A stretch of DNA of 64,000 bases, taken from Anastrepha obliqua. Its lineage: Eukaryota; Arthropoda; Insecta; Diptera; Tephritidae. Location of the stretch: positions 3,534,001-3,598,000 of the forward strand of contig NC_072896.1 in NCBI RefSeq assembly GCF_027943255.1, in the 5' to 3' direction. A model generated the notes under the pieces. The model was not told the origin of the DNA. It ran no database searches and saw only the letters and a list, made by a program, of their open reading frames with translations. Below, piece by piece: positions 22,487-33,000 of the stretch (within the stretch, counting starts at the first letter, position 1; the number at the start of each line of letters is the position of its first letter). Made by a program: the position numbers and the translations under genes.

Positions 22487-23152
22487 CTATTTCCTCTCTA
22501 TCCAATAGGTTTGTATCAACAATTCCGGATTTCGCCATCTGAGCTGCACGTACGATTTCTGATACTTGCCTTCTGCATTAATATTTCTGCCAAGGGCGTT
22601 CGTGTATTCTACCATGTCGTTTGTCATCTGGATTACTTCTTGCGTCGCATTAAATAACTTTTTGTTTATGACGTATTGGTTATTGTCATTCGTCATCAAT
22701 TCGTTTTGGTTTTTAACGATATAATCCCAATCTGCGGCATCAGGGGATCCCGCAATCCATTTCCATGCGGATCCAATCCAATTGATGGATCGTGTTTTTC
22801 TAGTTTTTTCACCTGTCAATTCAATGAGGCGCAGACGTGTTTGGTTTAATTGGAAGTCGATGAGTGATTTGGTTGCTTCTTTTCCGATCCTCTTCTTGGA
22901 CAGACTTGTTAATTCTGCCAACACGGTGTCGAAGTATTTTAGGTCAATAGCGTGGATTAATTTAAAATGGCCGCTGATGACATAGCCGCTACCGTGCTCC
23001 ACCGTAACAATTGGGGATTCATATTGAAAAATGCTGAATCCGATTGAGGCGGGGATTAGCATTAACCTATCTTGCAATGAAATTTCAAGTTTAAAGATAT
23101 TCTTATAATAATTTGTTCTAAAACTATTGTAGTGCATTAAACTTCTAGGCAA
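22487..23152 (-). pseudogene. errantivirus env remnant, amino-terminal/central part
   Basis: A 221-residue open frame. Residues 118-121 (RKTR) form a minimal furin-type cleavage site, followed by INWIGSAWKWIAG, which resembles the conserved start of the fusion subunit in insect errantivirus envelopes. No clear signal peptide is seen at the beginning. The amino end lies inside a 144-bp tandem duplication (23060-23347), so the true 5' part is probably lost or rearranged. The frame breaks before the membrane segment. Assignment is by motif recognition. Confidence 0.72.
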
Positions 23153-23347
23153 TTTTAATATGTTCTATTTTTCTTTTAGATTTTAGTTTTACTTTCAAAT
23201 TAACATTAACCTATCTTGCAATGAAATTTAAAGTTTAAAGATATTCTTAATAACTTCTTCTAAAACTATTGTAGTGTTTTAAACTTCTAGGCAATTTTAA
23301 AATGTTCTATTTTTCTTTTAAATTTTAGTTTTACTTTAAAATTTTGT
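23060..23347. repeat. 144-bp tandem duplication at the env 5' edge
   Basis: Two copies, 23060-23203 and 23204-23347, both beginning CATTAACCTATCTTGCAATG and differing at scattered positions. The first copy overlaps the amino-terminal codons of the env remnant. The second has diverged and is not open. Confidence 0.8.
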
Positions 23348-23410
23348 GTATTAATTCTTATTTTAATATTCCAAAAAAAAAAAATTTTAATTATAATTTT
23401 TTCTTCTTTA

Positions 23411-23742
23411 AAGTGCCATTCTTTTTCTTAAATGCTGTCTATAAATTTCATCATTCCCATGAGGAGTCGAACCCCGATATTCAAGGAATATCCACCAATT
23501 CTATGGGTTGAGAAAGTTATTTGTATTGCATTTATTTTTTACTTCAACGTGGCAAAAGATATTTGTAATTTTTTTTTTTTTTTTGAGTGCCATTCTTTTT
23601 TTTTTAAAGGCTTTCTATTCATTTCATCATTCCCATGAGGAGTCGAACCCCGATATTCAAAGAATATCCACCAATTTTATGGGTTGAGAGAGTTATTTTT
23701 ATTGTATTTATTTTTTATTTCAACGTGGCAAAAAATATTTGT

Positions 23743-23776
<34 letters not shown>

Positions 23777-24110
23777 TGCCATTCGTTTTCTTAAATGCTC
23801 TCTATTAATTTCATCGTTCCCATGAGGAGTCGAACCCCGATATTCGAAGAATATCCACCAATTTTATGGGTTGAGAGAGTAGTTCTTATTGTATTTATTT
23901 TTTATTTCAACGTGCCAAAAAATATTTGTATTTTTAATTTTTATGTGCCTTTTAAAGTGCCATTTTTATATATTGTATATATATATGTATATATATATTT
24001 TTTGTTTTTTTTTTTTTTTTTTTTTTTATATATTTTTCACTCATTCACTCTTCCTCATGAGGAGTCGAACCCCGATATTCAAAGAATATCCACCAATTTT
24101 ATGGATTGGA
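23411..24110 (-). repeat. tandem array of four units with a tRNA-like 52-nt core
   Basis: Cores are at 23456-23507, 23632-23683, 23819-23870 and 24054-24105 (periods 176, 187 and 235). On the minus strand each core has GGGGTTCGACTCC, an exact match to the Pol III B-box consensus GGTTCGANTCC. It also has a hairpin GATATTC/GAATATC with a 3-nt loop. In the first three copies CCCAT at the 5' edge can pair with ATGGG at the 3' edge. No D arm or good A box is present. Spacers contain T-runs of variable length. Confidence 0.8.
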
Positions 24111-24465
24111 AGAGAGCTGTTTTTCTTTTTTATTTTTTTCTGTTTTATCAGCACGGCACGGCACGGAATTGTTTTTTGCTTAATATCGACTTTGCTTCCT
24201 TACAGGATTTTTTCCATTCGGATTCTTTCGGTTCTTTCCTCCGTTTTGGTTTTCCCTTTGTTTTCTTCTCTCCTATAGATGAGAATAAACTATTTTTTTA
24301 ATTGTTTAATATTCTTGTTAATGAATAAATTTTTTTTTTTTTTTGTTTTTTTTTTTTGTTTTTAATTTTTTTATTATTTTTTTTTTTTGTTTTTTTTTAG
24401 GAAAGCAAAGTCTTATGTTTTGTTTTTTGTTTTTTTTTTTTTATTTTTTTATTATTAGGTCACGG

Positions 24466-24726
24466 AAGGGCTATGTTATCCTGTTTAGTCACCCGCAATC
24501 AGATTGCGGACAACCTACTAAGGCACAGCTTGCTTCACCCAGGTTGGCCCCATTGCAATCTCCAATGTGGAAGGTGTAGCATGACTACTATTGCGGGCAC
24601 ACAAGACTGTAACCGATCGACATTATAGTCGCAGGAGTCCGTCCTAGTAGGCGTAGGCATACGGCCTCCTGTGGCAATTCTAATGTCACCGAGTGCAGTC
24701 GAAAAATCGCTGTGGCGCAGTAACAA
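24466..24726. other. unique GC-richer block between the two arrays
   Basis: About 260 bp of non-repetitive sequence (for example CACGGAAGGGCTATGTTATC) inside the LTR element. The minus strand has a 63-residue open frame that I do not recognise. It may be a remnant of gag or of captured host sequence; nothing decides this. Confidence 0.35.
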
Positions 24727-24752
24727 GTAATACTTTATTTATTTTCTTTTAA

Positions 24753-25230
24753 CCTCGTGAGTAAATTGCCAGGAGGGTCCCCCCGTGGGTGGTGAATCGC
24801 TGAGCAATATTACTCCGAGTTGTATATTTATTTATTTGCTTTATTTCATTGACAAATTTAGCAATTTTCCTTTCGTCCTCGTGAGTAAATTGCCAGGAGG
24901 GTCCCCCCGTAGGTGGTGAATCGCTGAGCAATATTACTCCGAGTTTTATATTTATTTATTTGTTTTATTTCATTGACAAATTTAGCAATTTTCCTTTCGT
25001 CCTCGTGAGTAAATTGCCAGGAGGGTCCCCCCGTAGGTGGTGAATCGCTGAGCAATATACTCCGAGTTTTACATTTATTTATCGCAGTAGTGCAGTTATA
25101 AGTAATATTTTCTTTTATTTAATTCACAAATTTTAGCAGTTTCCTTTCATCCTCGTAAGTAAATTGCCAGGAGGGTCCCCCCGTAGGTGGTGAATCGCTG
25201 AGCAATATACCTCGAGTTTTATATTTATTT
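24753..25230. repeat. tandem array of four ~124-bp units
   Basis: Units start at 24753, 24877, 25001 and 25151 with CCTCGTGAGTAAATTGCCAG (CCTCGTAAGT in the last). Each continues through a GGAGGGTCCCCCC hairpin-like motif and GTGGTGAATCGCTGAGCAAT. A period of 124 is not a multiple of three, so the minus-strand open frames over it (PPTGGPSWQFTHEDERK) shift from unit to unit and are unlikely to be one protein. Confidence 0.85.
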
Positions 25231-26069
25231 TATAATTATTTTTTTTTTATTCGAAAGAGAAAGAAACCTACTTTCACCAAGCATTCACCCTTCACTGCAC
25301 CTCACAAAATTATCGTCGCACTCCGCTCCATTTTGCCGGATATTCCCTTATTAAACAGGGAAATCCTTTGTGAAGCCCGCATTGCGGCTGTTATTTTGCA
25401 CAAGTGCGGCTTCACATTGCGGAAGGGCATTTTCAAGTCTTCGTGATTTTTCGTTTTGCGCCGTGAATCGTCGAGAGTTTTTTTTATTTAACACTTAATT
25501 TGATTTAATTTGAATTTATTTCAAATTCAGTTTTAATTTCCATTTAGTTATCTTCTATTATTGTTTAATTTTCACTCGAGTTGTTTGCTTTTATTTTTAC
25601 CATAGCTTTAATTTTAGTTATATTTACTTCATTTGTTTAATTCTATTCAATTCTAATTTTAAATTTTTATTTACTTTTTATTTCATATCATTATATTTTA
25701 TTTTAGTTTATTTTACTTTAATTTCATTTTTTAATTTATTTTAAATTTAATTTCATTTGAACTTAATTTATTTTGTGCTAATTTACATTAAAAAATTTAC
25801 TTTAGCTAGGATCCCAATTTTAGTTTCCTGTCTAATTTCAATTTGGTTTTAATTATTATTTGATTTATTTTATTTTATAAGATTTAATTTTATTTTCCAT
25901 TCATTTTATTTTATTTCATCACATTTTTTTATAACACGGCGCACTCACTTTTTCACTTTCACTTTTTGCCACTTCCTTTACACCACAAGGATTCCTTTGC
26001 GGATCCTTTACACAAGGATTCCTTTGCGGAGATCCTTGTTAGGTACCCCATCTTTTTGAAAAAAAGAGA
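25231..26069 (-). other. AT-rich leader of the LTR element
   Basis: This is the sequence between primer site and first array. It is almost entirely runs of TTTTAATTT-type text, with a GC-richer island at 25310-25450 that can form a hairpin (GAAGCCCGCA / TGCGGCTTC). A short direct repeat GGATTCCTTTGCGGA lies near 25988 and 26017. No gag open frame is present. Confidence 0.5.
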
Positions 26070-26088
26070 GGTCCCTGCTCGGGCGCCA
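26070..26088 (-). other. primer binding site, tRNA-Lys type
   Basis: Directly inside the 5' LTR the minus strand reads TGGCGCCCGAGCAGGGACC. The first T is the last LTR base. This complements the 3' end of tRNA-Lys(UUU) as known from retroviruses, with one G opposite U. It fixes the transcription direction of the element as minus. Confidence 0.8.
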
Positions 26089-26387
26089 GTTAAGGTGCTC
26101 CCTTCAGGGAGCACCAAAAAATTAAAGTTGGGGGCCAACCACTTGGCCCCTTTTCCATACTTACTCCTGTTTTACAGCAAGTGAAAATACGTTGCGGTTT
26201 TCTTTAGTCCAGAACTACGAGTGTCTTGACAATTTATTCTTATGCTTAAGCTAAGCTAATTCTTAATCTAACATATTGCTGACATAGCGGTTCACACGGT
26301 GCAGCGGCGGTTATATACTAACGCTGCTGCGCATGTGTCATCTGATACGCATTGCTAGCGTATTGCAGTCAGGTAGCTGCCTTAACT
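26088..26387 (-). repeat. 5' LTR of the errantivirus-type element (300 bp)
   Basis: Same ends and hairpins as the 3' LTR but with only one copy of the 111-bp segment. The terminal 8 bp AGTTAAGG/CCTTAACT are inverted. Confidence 0.87.
26311..26317 (-). promoter_or_regulatory. LTR TATA box
   Basis: TATATAA on the minus strand, about 73 bases upstream of AATAAA in the same LTR. This is a U3-R arrangement in which transcription would start downstream of the TATA and run through the primer site into the element. Confidence 0.5.
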
Positions 26388-27544
26388 TGGAGTTTAAATG
26401 TGTGGAACAAATTGGGCTCATTGCCTATTGCACATTCTACTAAAGTAAAAGAAGAATATACAACTATTGCTCTGGTTTTAGACAAAATTAAATATGCGGA
26501 ACACAATTGGGTCATATGTGTCGATTTAAAAATGGTAAACTTTTTTTTAGGCCAAGAAGGTGGTTACACAAAGTTTCCCTGTTTTCTTTGCTTATGGGAT
26601 AGTAGAGCTAAAAATCAACATTGGATTAAAAAAGATTGGCCTGCTCGGGAAGCGTTAGTAGCAGGACAACAGAACGTAATAAACCCACCTTTAGTATCAA
26701 GGGATCGTATAATTTTACCACCGTTACATATAAAACTGGGGCTTATAAAACAATTTGTTAAAGCTCTTGACAAAAATGGAAATTGTTTTCTTTTTCTGTC
26801 TAAAAAGTTTCCAAAATTGAGTGCAGAAAAGATAATGGCGGGTATTTTTGACGGGCCACAGATAAGGCCGTTAATAAAGACTCAAATTTCATAGACACTA
26901 TGACAGTGATTGAGAAAATGGCATGGAATGAGTTTATTTGGCTTGTTCAAAATTTCTTAGGAAATAAGAAAAGTTCTGACTATTCTCAGCACGTCGAACA
27001 ACTAATGGGTCACTTCCAAAGGGTTGGATGTAGTATGAGCATTAAGTTACACTTTCTTCACAACCATCTGGACTATTTTCCAGCCAATCTTGGGGATCTC
27101 AGCGAAGAACAGGGCGAGCGATTCCAAGAGGACCTTCGTACGATGGAGGAACGGTATCAAGGTTACTAGAACACACACACATGATGGCCGACTATTGTTG
27201 GAGCATTAACAACAGTTTTATATCTTCAACTTCAGCAAGGAAATCATATAAAAGAAAATTTTTTTAAACTTAAGAAGGCAATAAAATAAAATAATCTTTA
27301 AATCTATAGTGTTTTATTACAAAAAGTCACATGTGTCATATAGAGCTGATACAGGAATTTCAGTTACAGATTTGAAATTGTCATTAAAAATTGGATCAAA
27401 AACATGTGTCATAACCCAATCATCAGAAATGCTGTTGTGCAGTGTAATGATCAGTTGAGCTACGGAGAATAAAACGTTTATAATTTTTAATGCGAATCTT
27501 CTTTCTCAACGGGATATTTATTATATTCACATTTTCGTGTCATA

Positions 27545-28420
27545 CTTTGTGTTAATTTCTGCGCAAGTTGCGGAGTTAATTGGCTCCAAATCAGCAGAAT
27601 TTGCATTGATAACTGTTTGATCATCCATATTCGGTTTTTCGAGTTTTCGCTTTACTTTTGCCCAAACATTTTCAATAGGATTGTCATCAGGCGACTGTGA
27701 GGGCTAATCCAACACTTCAACCCCATTGTGTTGTTTCCACTCTATTTCCGCATCGATGCTTGGGATCGTTGCCTTCTTGTAAAATCCAAGATTATTGGTA
27801 TTTCGCAGCTGATGATGCTTTCTGGTAAATTTTATTCATAAAAACTGCATTCAAATTGGCGGTAAACGCAAATAAACGGTTAAACACTTTTTCAGAGAAG
27901 CCGCCCCAAGCATGAACAAGCTGTTCCCCAAAAGAAAAATTCTTCTATGAATATTAAGTTTACCCAACTCCGCTCTGAATTTGCCTTACTTCTTGCAAGT
28001 CTTTTTCTAATTTCTTAATGAAAGCAACAGTTTTTTTTTAATGCTGCGAATTGGAGGCCTTCTACACGCAAACGTCCTCGAATCGTGTCCTTGAAATTTT
28101 AACACCAGTTTTCCTTAAGACTGCTTGAGATTCACGCCTATCAATGCGTCATAAACAAATCAGCGATCTTCTCATCTTATTTTGGAGGTAGTTTTTTTTT
28201 TGGACCTCATCCGGGGAGGCCGTCAGCGCTTTTAACTCCGGTATCCCGTTGCACTAATTTATTTATGAGCATCTGTGATTGCTTCAAATATTTTGTTACA
28301 GATGCGCATGACATTTTTAAGCCATCCTGAAGGCTGTACATAGAAGGGATTTTTGTTCCAAATCATTTTTTATACGCGGACCTCATTTTATAAAAAGAAT
28401 GCAAAAATGATATTTTTTCT
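27545..28420 (-). pseudogene. decayed Tc1-type transposase
   Basis: Minus-strand frames with many breaks read, in order, an HTH-like stretch (about 28050-28310), then VHAWGGFSEKVFNRLF-like text near 27900, ILQEGNDPKHR near 27780 (second catalytic Asp region) and SPDDNPIENVWAKVKRKLEK near 27690 (third region). These are standard Tc1-family motifs. Inverted ends were not located. It is dead. Confidence 0.7.
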
Positions 28421-28639
28421 ACCCTTAAGGTAAAGAGAGGATCCCACATAATGCTGCAATATTCCTAGATGACCTTAACAAAAGAAAAGTGTAGAATTTT
28501 AAGGGAAAACAGATCCTAAAGTTCAGTCGAGCTGCTTTTTATAAACTAAGAATGTTATAGATTTGATAACCACAAAGTTATGAAGTTTAAAAATTGAATA
28601 AAAACCTCACATCTTTTTTATCTATTTAAAATTTAAAAA

Positions 28640-29400
28640 TTAAACTAAACGTCGAAGAACGGGTAAGGAAGGCAGAAATTGCTTTATATGTCTATAAACA
28701 TATGCTTGGAGGAAGATGTGGTCTTCAACCTCAGCATGCATTATGGTTGTACAAGGCGGTTATACGACCAATTTAATCGTATGGTTTGGTAGTCTGGTGA
28801 AAAGCTCTAGAGAGAGATTACAACACCAAATTACTCGGCAGAATACAAAGATCAGCCTGTGCAATAACGGTCGGTGCAATCAGATCATGTCCTAGAGAGG
28901 CTCTCAATGTACTGACACGCGTTATTCCAATAGACCTACATATTAAGAAGACGGCAACCATGAGTGCATTTAGGTTAAATGAAGCGGGTCGCTGGAAGGA
29001 AAAGCCTCATGGCCATGCCAGTCTATTACTGCGACAAACTCAGTTAACCTCGGTGAGAACTGACTACATCGTCCCGACGGTAACAATCAACAGAAATTTT
29101 GCCACTCTCTTTCCAACTAAGGAGGAATGGTATAACGGATTCTCGCTAAACAACTTCGACACTAGAGTTTATACGATGGCTCTAAAATGGATTGTGGTGT
29201 TGGAGCTGGTATATATTCTCATAGGCTTGGAATTGAAAAATCTGTGCGTCTCCCCTGCCCTGCCTCATGGAAGGAGAGAACGTCAACCCTGGGCAAACCG
29301 CTGTTCGAGGGTCTCGAACAACTGTCTGGCTTAAATGTCAACAACCTAATAAGGTTCTTAAACCGCACAGACTGGATATAGTCATGCTGTAAATAAGTGG
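28640..29400 (+). pseudogene. Jockey-type LINE: reverse transcriptase tail and RNase H fragment
   Basis: Plus-strand frames read LWLYKAVIRP near 28740, RIQRSACAITVGAIRSCPRE near 28850, then MSAFRLNEAGRW, FATLFPTKEEW, and MDCGVGAGIYSHRLGIEKS near 29187. The last is the RNase H start. The end reads VNNLIRFLNRTDWI before stops. The centre of RNase H is deleted. This order is typical of Jockey/I-group ORF2 carboxy ends. Confidence 0.72.
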
Positions 29401-29474
29401 TAAACAAGTTGGTAAGGAGGATGTAGTAACAAAATGGTGCGAAAGCGTTAGTTGGATTCTGGATGAATTACCAC

Positions 29475-29735
29475 TCAAATCAACCAACCACCCAACCATC
29501 TCTTAAACGACAAACACTCACATTTCGTAAGGGGCAAATAATTGATCTCGCACCACGTCTTCAACTTTGTTAAATCATGGTGCAGTCTAACGCAGTCTAC
29601 AGATGATCTCACGATACGAAATATTTTCGAGTTATCCGCACACATTAGACAGCATGACAGGAATATGAAATCAGGTGTAGCCTTAAGAAATATTAGGAAC
29701 ACAAGTAAGTGCAGGCAAATGCTCGGAGGTACTCC
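29475..29735 (-). pseudogene. LINE reverse transcriptase fragment
   Basis: The minus strand encodes ADNSKIFRIVRSSVDCVRLH and LTKLKTWCEINYLPLTKCEC, the region just after the catalytic box of a Jockey-type reverse transcriptase. The catalytic ADD reads ADN. It lies in opposite orientation to, and immediately beyond, the plus-strand LINE fragment at 28640-29400, so the two are independent insertions. Confidence 0.65.
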
Positions 29736-29740
29736 TTAGG

Positions 29741-31324
29741 TATCATCTATAACATTCGAGTTGGTGCTGCTTATGCGAACGAATTCAGCTCTATCAGTCA
29801 CATAAAAAGGTGTACACTTAAGCATACTTCAGAGGTGCCTCAATCACTACTTTTTCTTCGAGTCACTCTAATCAACTGTAACTGATTGATTGCAATATTA
29901 AATGGATCATTTGAATAAAAATTTGTTGTATGAATATCTAATGGTTTCTTAGTCTAAGACTCGTGAGTTTTTTCTAACCTAGCAGCCGAGGCAATATGGA
30001 ATGTGCAGTGACCATGTGTGCACCATATGCGCACCATACACTGTTTGACTGGGAACTTATATGACTGCATGCAGGTATCAGTACTATCTGCAATCAAAAA
30101 ACGATACAATTTTCTTTCAACATCTGACTCCATAAATTCCAGGCATCTGCACCTGCATCTTTAACAACCAAAATCCTTGCAACCAATTACCCTATATTCA
30201 GCATAAGTTTCTACCACATAATTTGCACATACACACAAACTAGCATCCAAACACACTTACAAACATGCAAACATACATACATACATACATATATAAGTAT
30301 AGCTGTTTGCCAGTCTTCAGCAATTCCTTAGCCATCAATCAAATAGCTGACAGTTGCATTTCGTTGCATTTAATAGATAAACATAAATTTTGAATAAGAA
30401 TTCACCTTTCACTCCATTTATGTGCGCGCGTGTGTGCTTTCGTGTGTTAGTTTTCTTTAAGAAATTTTACGGTCAAGGCGCCAGCGCATTGTTTTTCTTT
30501 TTGTTCTTGCCAAGCACTGAAATGTTGGATAAATAGCATATCAATTTGATTGACTCGGAATTTTGAGAGAATAACAATTATGCCATGCAAAATCGATTAA
30601 GGCAATAATTTACGAATGACGCGGAGCATTTGCGTTAATGGCCGGCTCTAAAGTGCGCGTTTGGTGTGCAGATTACATAGGAATGTTGGCGCGTTTTTGT
30701 TTTTAATTTCTATTTTTGCTAAGGTTAATAAATTGAAGTATTTTAAGAGCAGAAGTAAACTGCTTCATCAAAAAAAAAATGCTTAGATCATAAAGCTTTA
30801 AATTTAAAGCAGAAATTCTCATAATTTAAAAAGTTTTACTTAAATTCCCATTTTAGTGTACACACACACTTATACATGCACATATGTGCATATGTAGGCA
30901 CGAACAAATATTTAAAAATCCCTATGCTGCTACCCTTATTGGCCACTAGGGCCAAACAGCTCTGTAAAAATATGTTGAACTAAGCTCTGGCGTCAGAAAC
31001 TTTGCACACAAATGCCAGCGGAACATTTTAAGCCGATTGAGTAAAAAGAGTTTATATGAGGGAATACTTATGCACACATATGTACAATATATATGTATGC
31101 AGAACAACACATATGGGACGTTTCATGCCGAACTAAGCTTTTGGCACGGAGCCACTCCCGGGACGCGTGTCGTAAATGGTATATTCAGCTAAGGCTGCAT
31201 TGGCTTCAGTACTGCCCTGTTTGATATGAGCAGGCTCTAGAGCTGAATATTAAAAACTTTTATAATATATAACCAAAGCACAATAATAAAAAATTGATTT
31301 TTAGTACACCTTTTCCCCTAAAAT
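29741..31324. other. no gene seen
   Basis: AT-rich intergenic-type sequence with short simple repeats (CATA units near 30270-30290, TG/CG runs near 30420). No coding signal on either strand. Confidence 0.5.
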
Positions 31325-32281
31325 AAAGGGTTTTTTAATAAGAGGTGTTATTTTGATATTCAAAGAAAAATGCTATTTTTTAATCTAAATGATCGGATGT
31401 TTATTTCATTATAAACAGGAAGGTATATAAGTGGGAAATAACATCACGCAAATGACCACCACGACTACGCTTACGGGACAATATTCTCACGAATTCCATC
31501 ATTGAGGTCTTGAATCAACCGTGGGCTGTTGGCTGCTGGCGTAGACCTTCTTTTTCACGTGACCCTAAAGAAAAAAGTCACAAGGTGTTAAATCACAAGA
31601 TCTCGGTGGCCAATTGTGATCACCTCTTCGAGAGATAACACGATCCGGAAACTTTTCCTGTAAAAGATCAATGGTCTCGTTAATTGTGTGGCACGTAGCA
31701 CCATCTTTTTGAAAATAAACGTTGTCCAGATCAATACCATCCAATTCCGGCCATACAAAAACGTATCATCTCTCGATAGCGCAATCCATTCACCGTAACT
31801 GTTGCTCCAGCTCCATTTTCGAAAAAGTAAGGCCCAATGACTCCGTCGGACCATAAACAATAACTCTTAACCCAGATCCAACAAGTTTGCTTATTGACGA
31901 AGCCATCGAGGTGGAAATGGGCCCCATCACTCAAAATGATTTTTCGATGGAATTCCGGATTAAAAAAAACCTGGGTTTTCTTCAACACTTTGGGCTACAA
32001 CAGCTGTTCGGCTGTTCTTGAGCGACGTGCAGGGGTTTTATTCTTCACATCACTACCTTGTCGCAACAGCTCGAATTTTTTCCCCAATTTCTGTATTGTA
32101 GTCCGACAAGGTGCTTCACGATGACCCAAAAATGTTCGAACAGCCAAATTTTCACCATCGTTCCATTTTTATTAATGGCGTAGTTTCTACTTGTCAAATA
32201 TCAAAAAATTACAGCTTCAAAAGTGACATCTACCGAAATAACGGGCTATTCAAAATAACACCTGTTATTGGAAAACCCTTT
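31325..32281 (-). mobile_element. DD41D (rosa-like) mariner, decayed
   Basis: The ends are inverted: AAGGGTTTTTTAATAAGAGG at left and the complement of CCTGTTATTGGAAAACCCTT at right. Minus-strand pieces include LSDGAHFHLDGFVNKQTCWI (first catalytic Asp region) and GVIGPYFFENGAGATVTVNG (31731-31988), with other frames covering 31588-31860. The distal catalytic part is missing or shifted. The text matches the DD41D transposases elsewhere in this window (39408, 62916). Confidence 0.75.
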
Positions 32282-32779
32282 GAAGTTATTCTACTACAAA
32301 AATTGTATAAAAGTAAAAAAATTTTAATAAATTTTATAATCAAATTTTTTAGAAAAACTTTCTGACTATGCAATTTTATGGCCCAATCAATTTTGTTAAA
32401 AGGAAGTGCCTAAAAAATCGCATTGACTTATGAGAATTTTTTTTTGCTGGCAGTCTTGTGCTCTATACAAAAATTTCATAAACGGCATTCTAGAATTTTT
32501 TATAAAAATCTTATTAAAAAATTTACAATTTTGATGTAAATTGTGGATTTTTTTTATTAATTTGCGCAAAGTTTAAAACTCAGTTGTTGTTGGTTTTTAT
32601 AGGAGAGCGAACCATATTTTCTAAAAACAAAATATTAGAATTAATAATAAATAAATAAATGGTCAAAACTGCGCTGCATCTAAGGGGTCTTCCAAAAGAT
32701 GCTCTAAGATATTGTTCTATAATAAAATATGTAAAAACTTAGATGCTCTCAGGTTTCACTATTCACTATTTTTATTCAA

Positions 32780-33000
32780 AATAATATTCAACAATGTGAA
32801 AAATTACATAACTTAAATGTCCATTGAATGAGCTCGTCTATAGGTAAAATCCGCGAAATAGTCGATTCATGAATGCCTAATTCTTGAGAACGTCTAAATA
32901 TCGATATTGAAGATTTCGCAGCACCATTTTGCTTAACAGCAGCAAAATTCTCAGCAGAACATATAGTTTTCGGTTTGCCAGTCTTTTTTTATACTCAACA
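32780..33000 (-). pseudogene. mariner transposase amino-terminal remnant
   Basis: Minus-strand codons read AENFAAVKQNGAAKSSISIF and RRSQELGIHESTISRILPID. These parallel the helix-turn-helix region of the element at 40555-41326 (AENIAAVRDSV, RRRAQQLHLSRSSL). No ends or catalytic part were found. Confidence 0.55.

Larger units (their letters stand above)
21671..26387 (-). mobile_element. non-autonomous errantivirus-type LTR element (env remnant, no gag/pol)
   Basis: The element is 4,717 bp, flanked by TGGA at 21667-21670 and 26388-26391, and is read on the minus strand. LTRs start AGTTAAGG and end CCTTAACT, as in gypsy-group elements. Minus-strand order is: 5' LTR 26088-26387, primer site, AT-rich leader, array of 124-bp units, short unique block, array of tRNA-like cores, 144-bp duplication, env remnant, polypurine tract, 3' LTR 21671-22081. 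No protease, reverse transcriptase, RNase H, integrase or gag motif was found on either strand. It must have moved with enzymes from a relative. The two LTRs differ by one substitution plus a 111-bp duplication, so the insertion is young. Confidence 0.82.
20455..27267 (+). pseudogene. decayed gene of an uncharacterised arthropod family, split by two transposons
   Basis: Coding pieces are 20455-20737, 21171-21670 and 26392-27267. Start ATG at 20455 is followed by FCFIC, then an in-frame TGA at 20512, where a Gly codon would fit. Next come CRTC (a zinc-ribbon-like pair), CYFCMVKITG after the first insertion, and IRDLGLSKTGSEILASRLKE. After the second insertion are YTKFPCFLCLWDSRA, LPPLHIKLGLIKQFVKAL and DYFPANLGDLSEEQGERF. 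I know these motifs from many uncharacterised insect and cnidarian predicted proteins, often multicopy; the function is unknown and I suspect transposon ancestry (inference). Further breaks are frameshifts near 21330, 26875 and 27165. Inserts are a foldback element (20738-21170) and an LTR element (21671-26387). Confidence 0.75.

Noticed and set aside
23456..24105. Four genuine tRNA genes
   Set aside because: The cores are 52 nt, lack a D arm and proper A box, and have a 3-nt loop where a 7-nt anticodon loop is needed.
23795..24301. 168- and 129-residue Phe-rich open frames
   Set aside because: They are translations of poly-T spacers and the 52-nt repeat cores, and do not keep frame between units.
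24753..25230. CRISPR-like array
   Set aside because: The genome is eukaryotic, the units are contiguous 124-bp tandem repeats without unique spacers, and there are no cas genes.
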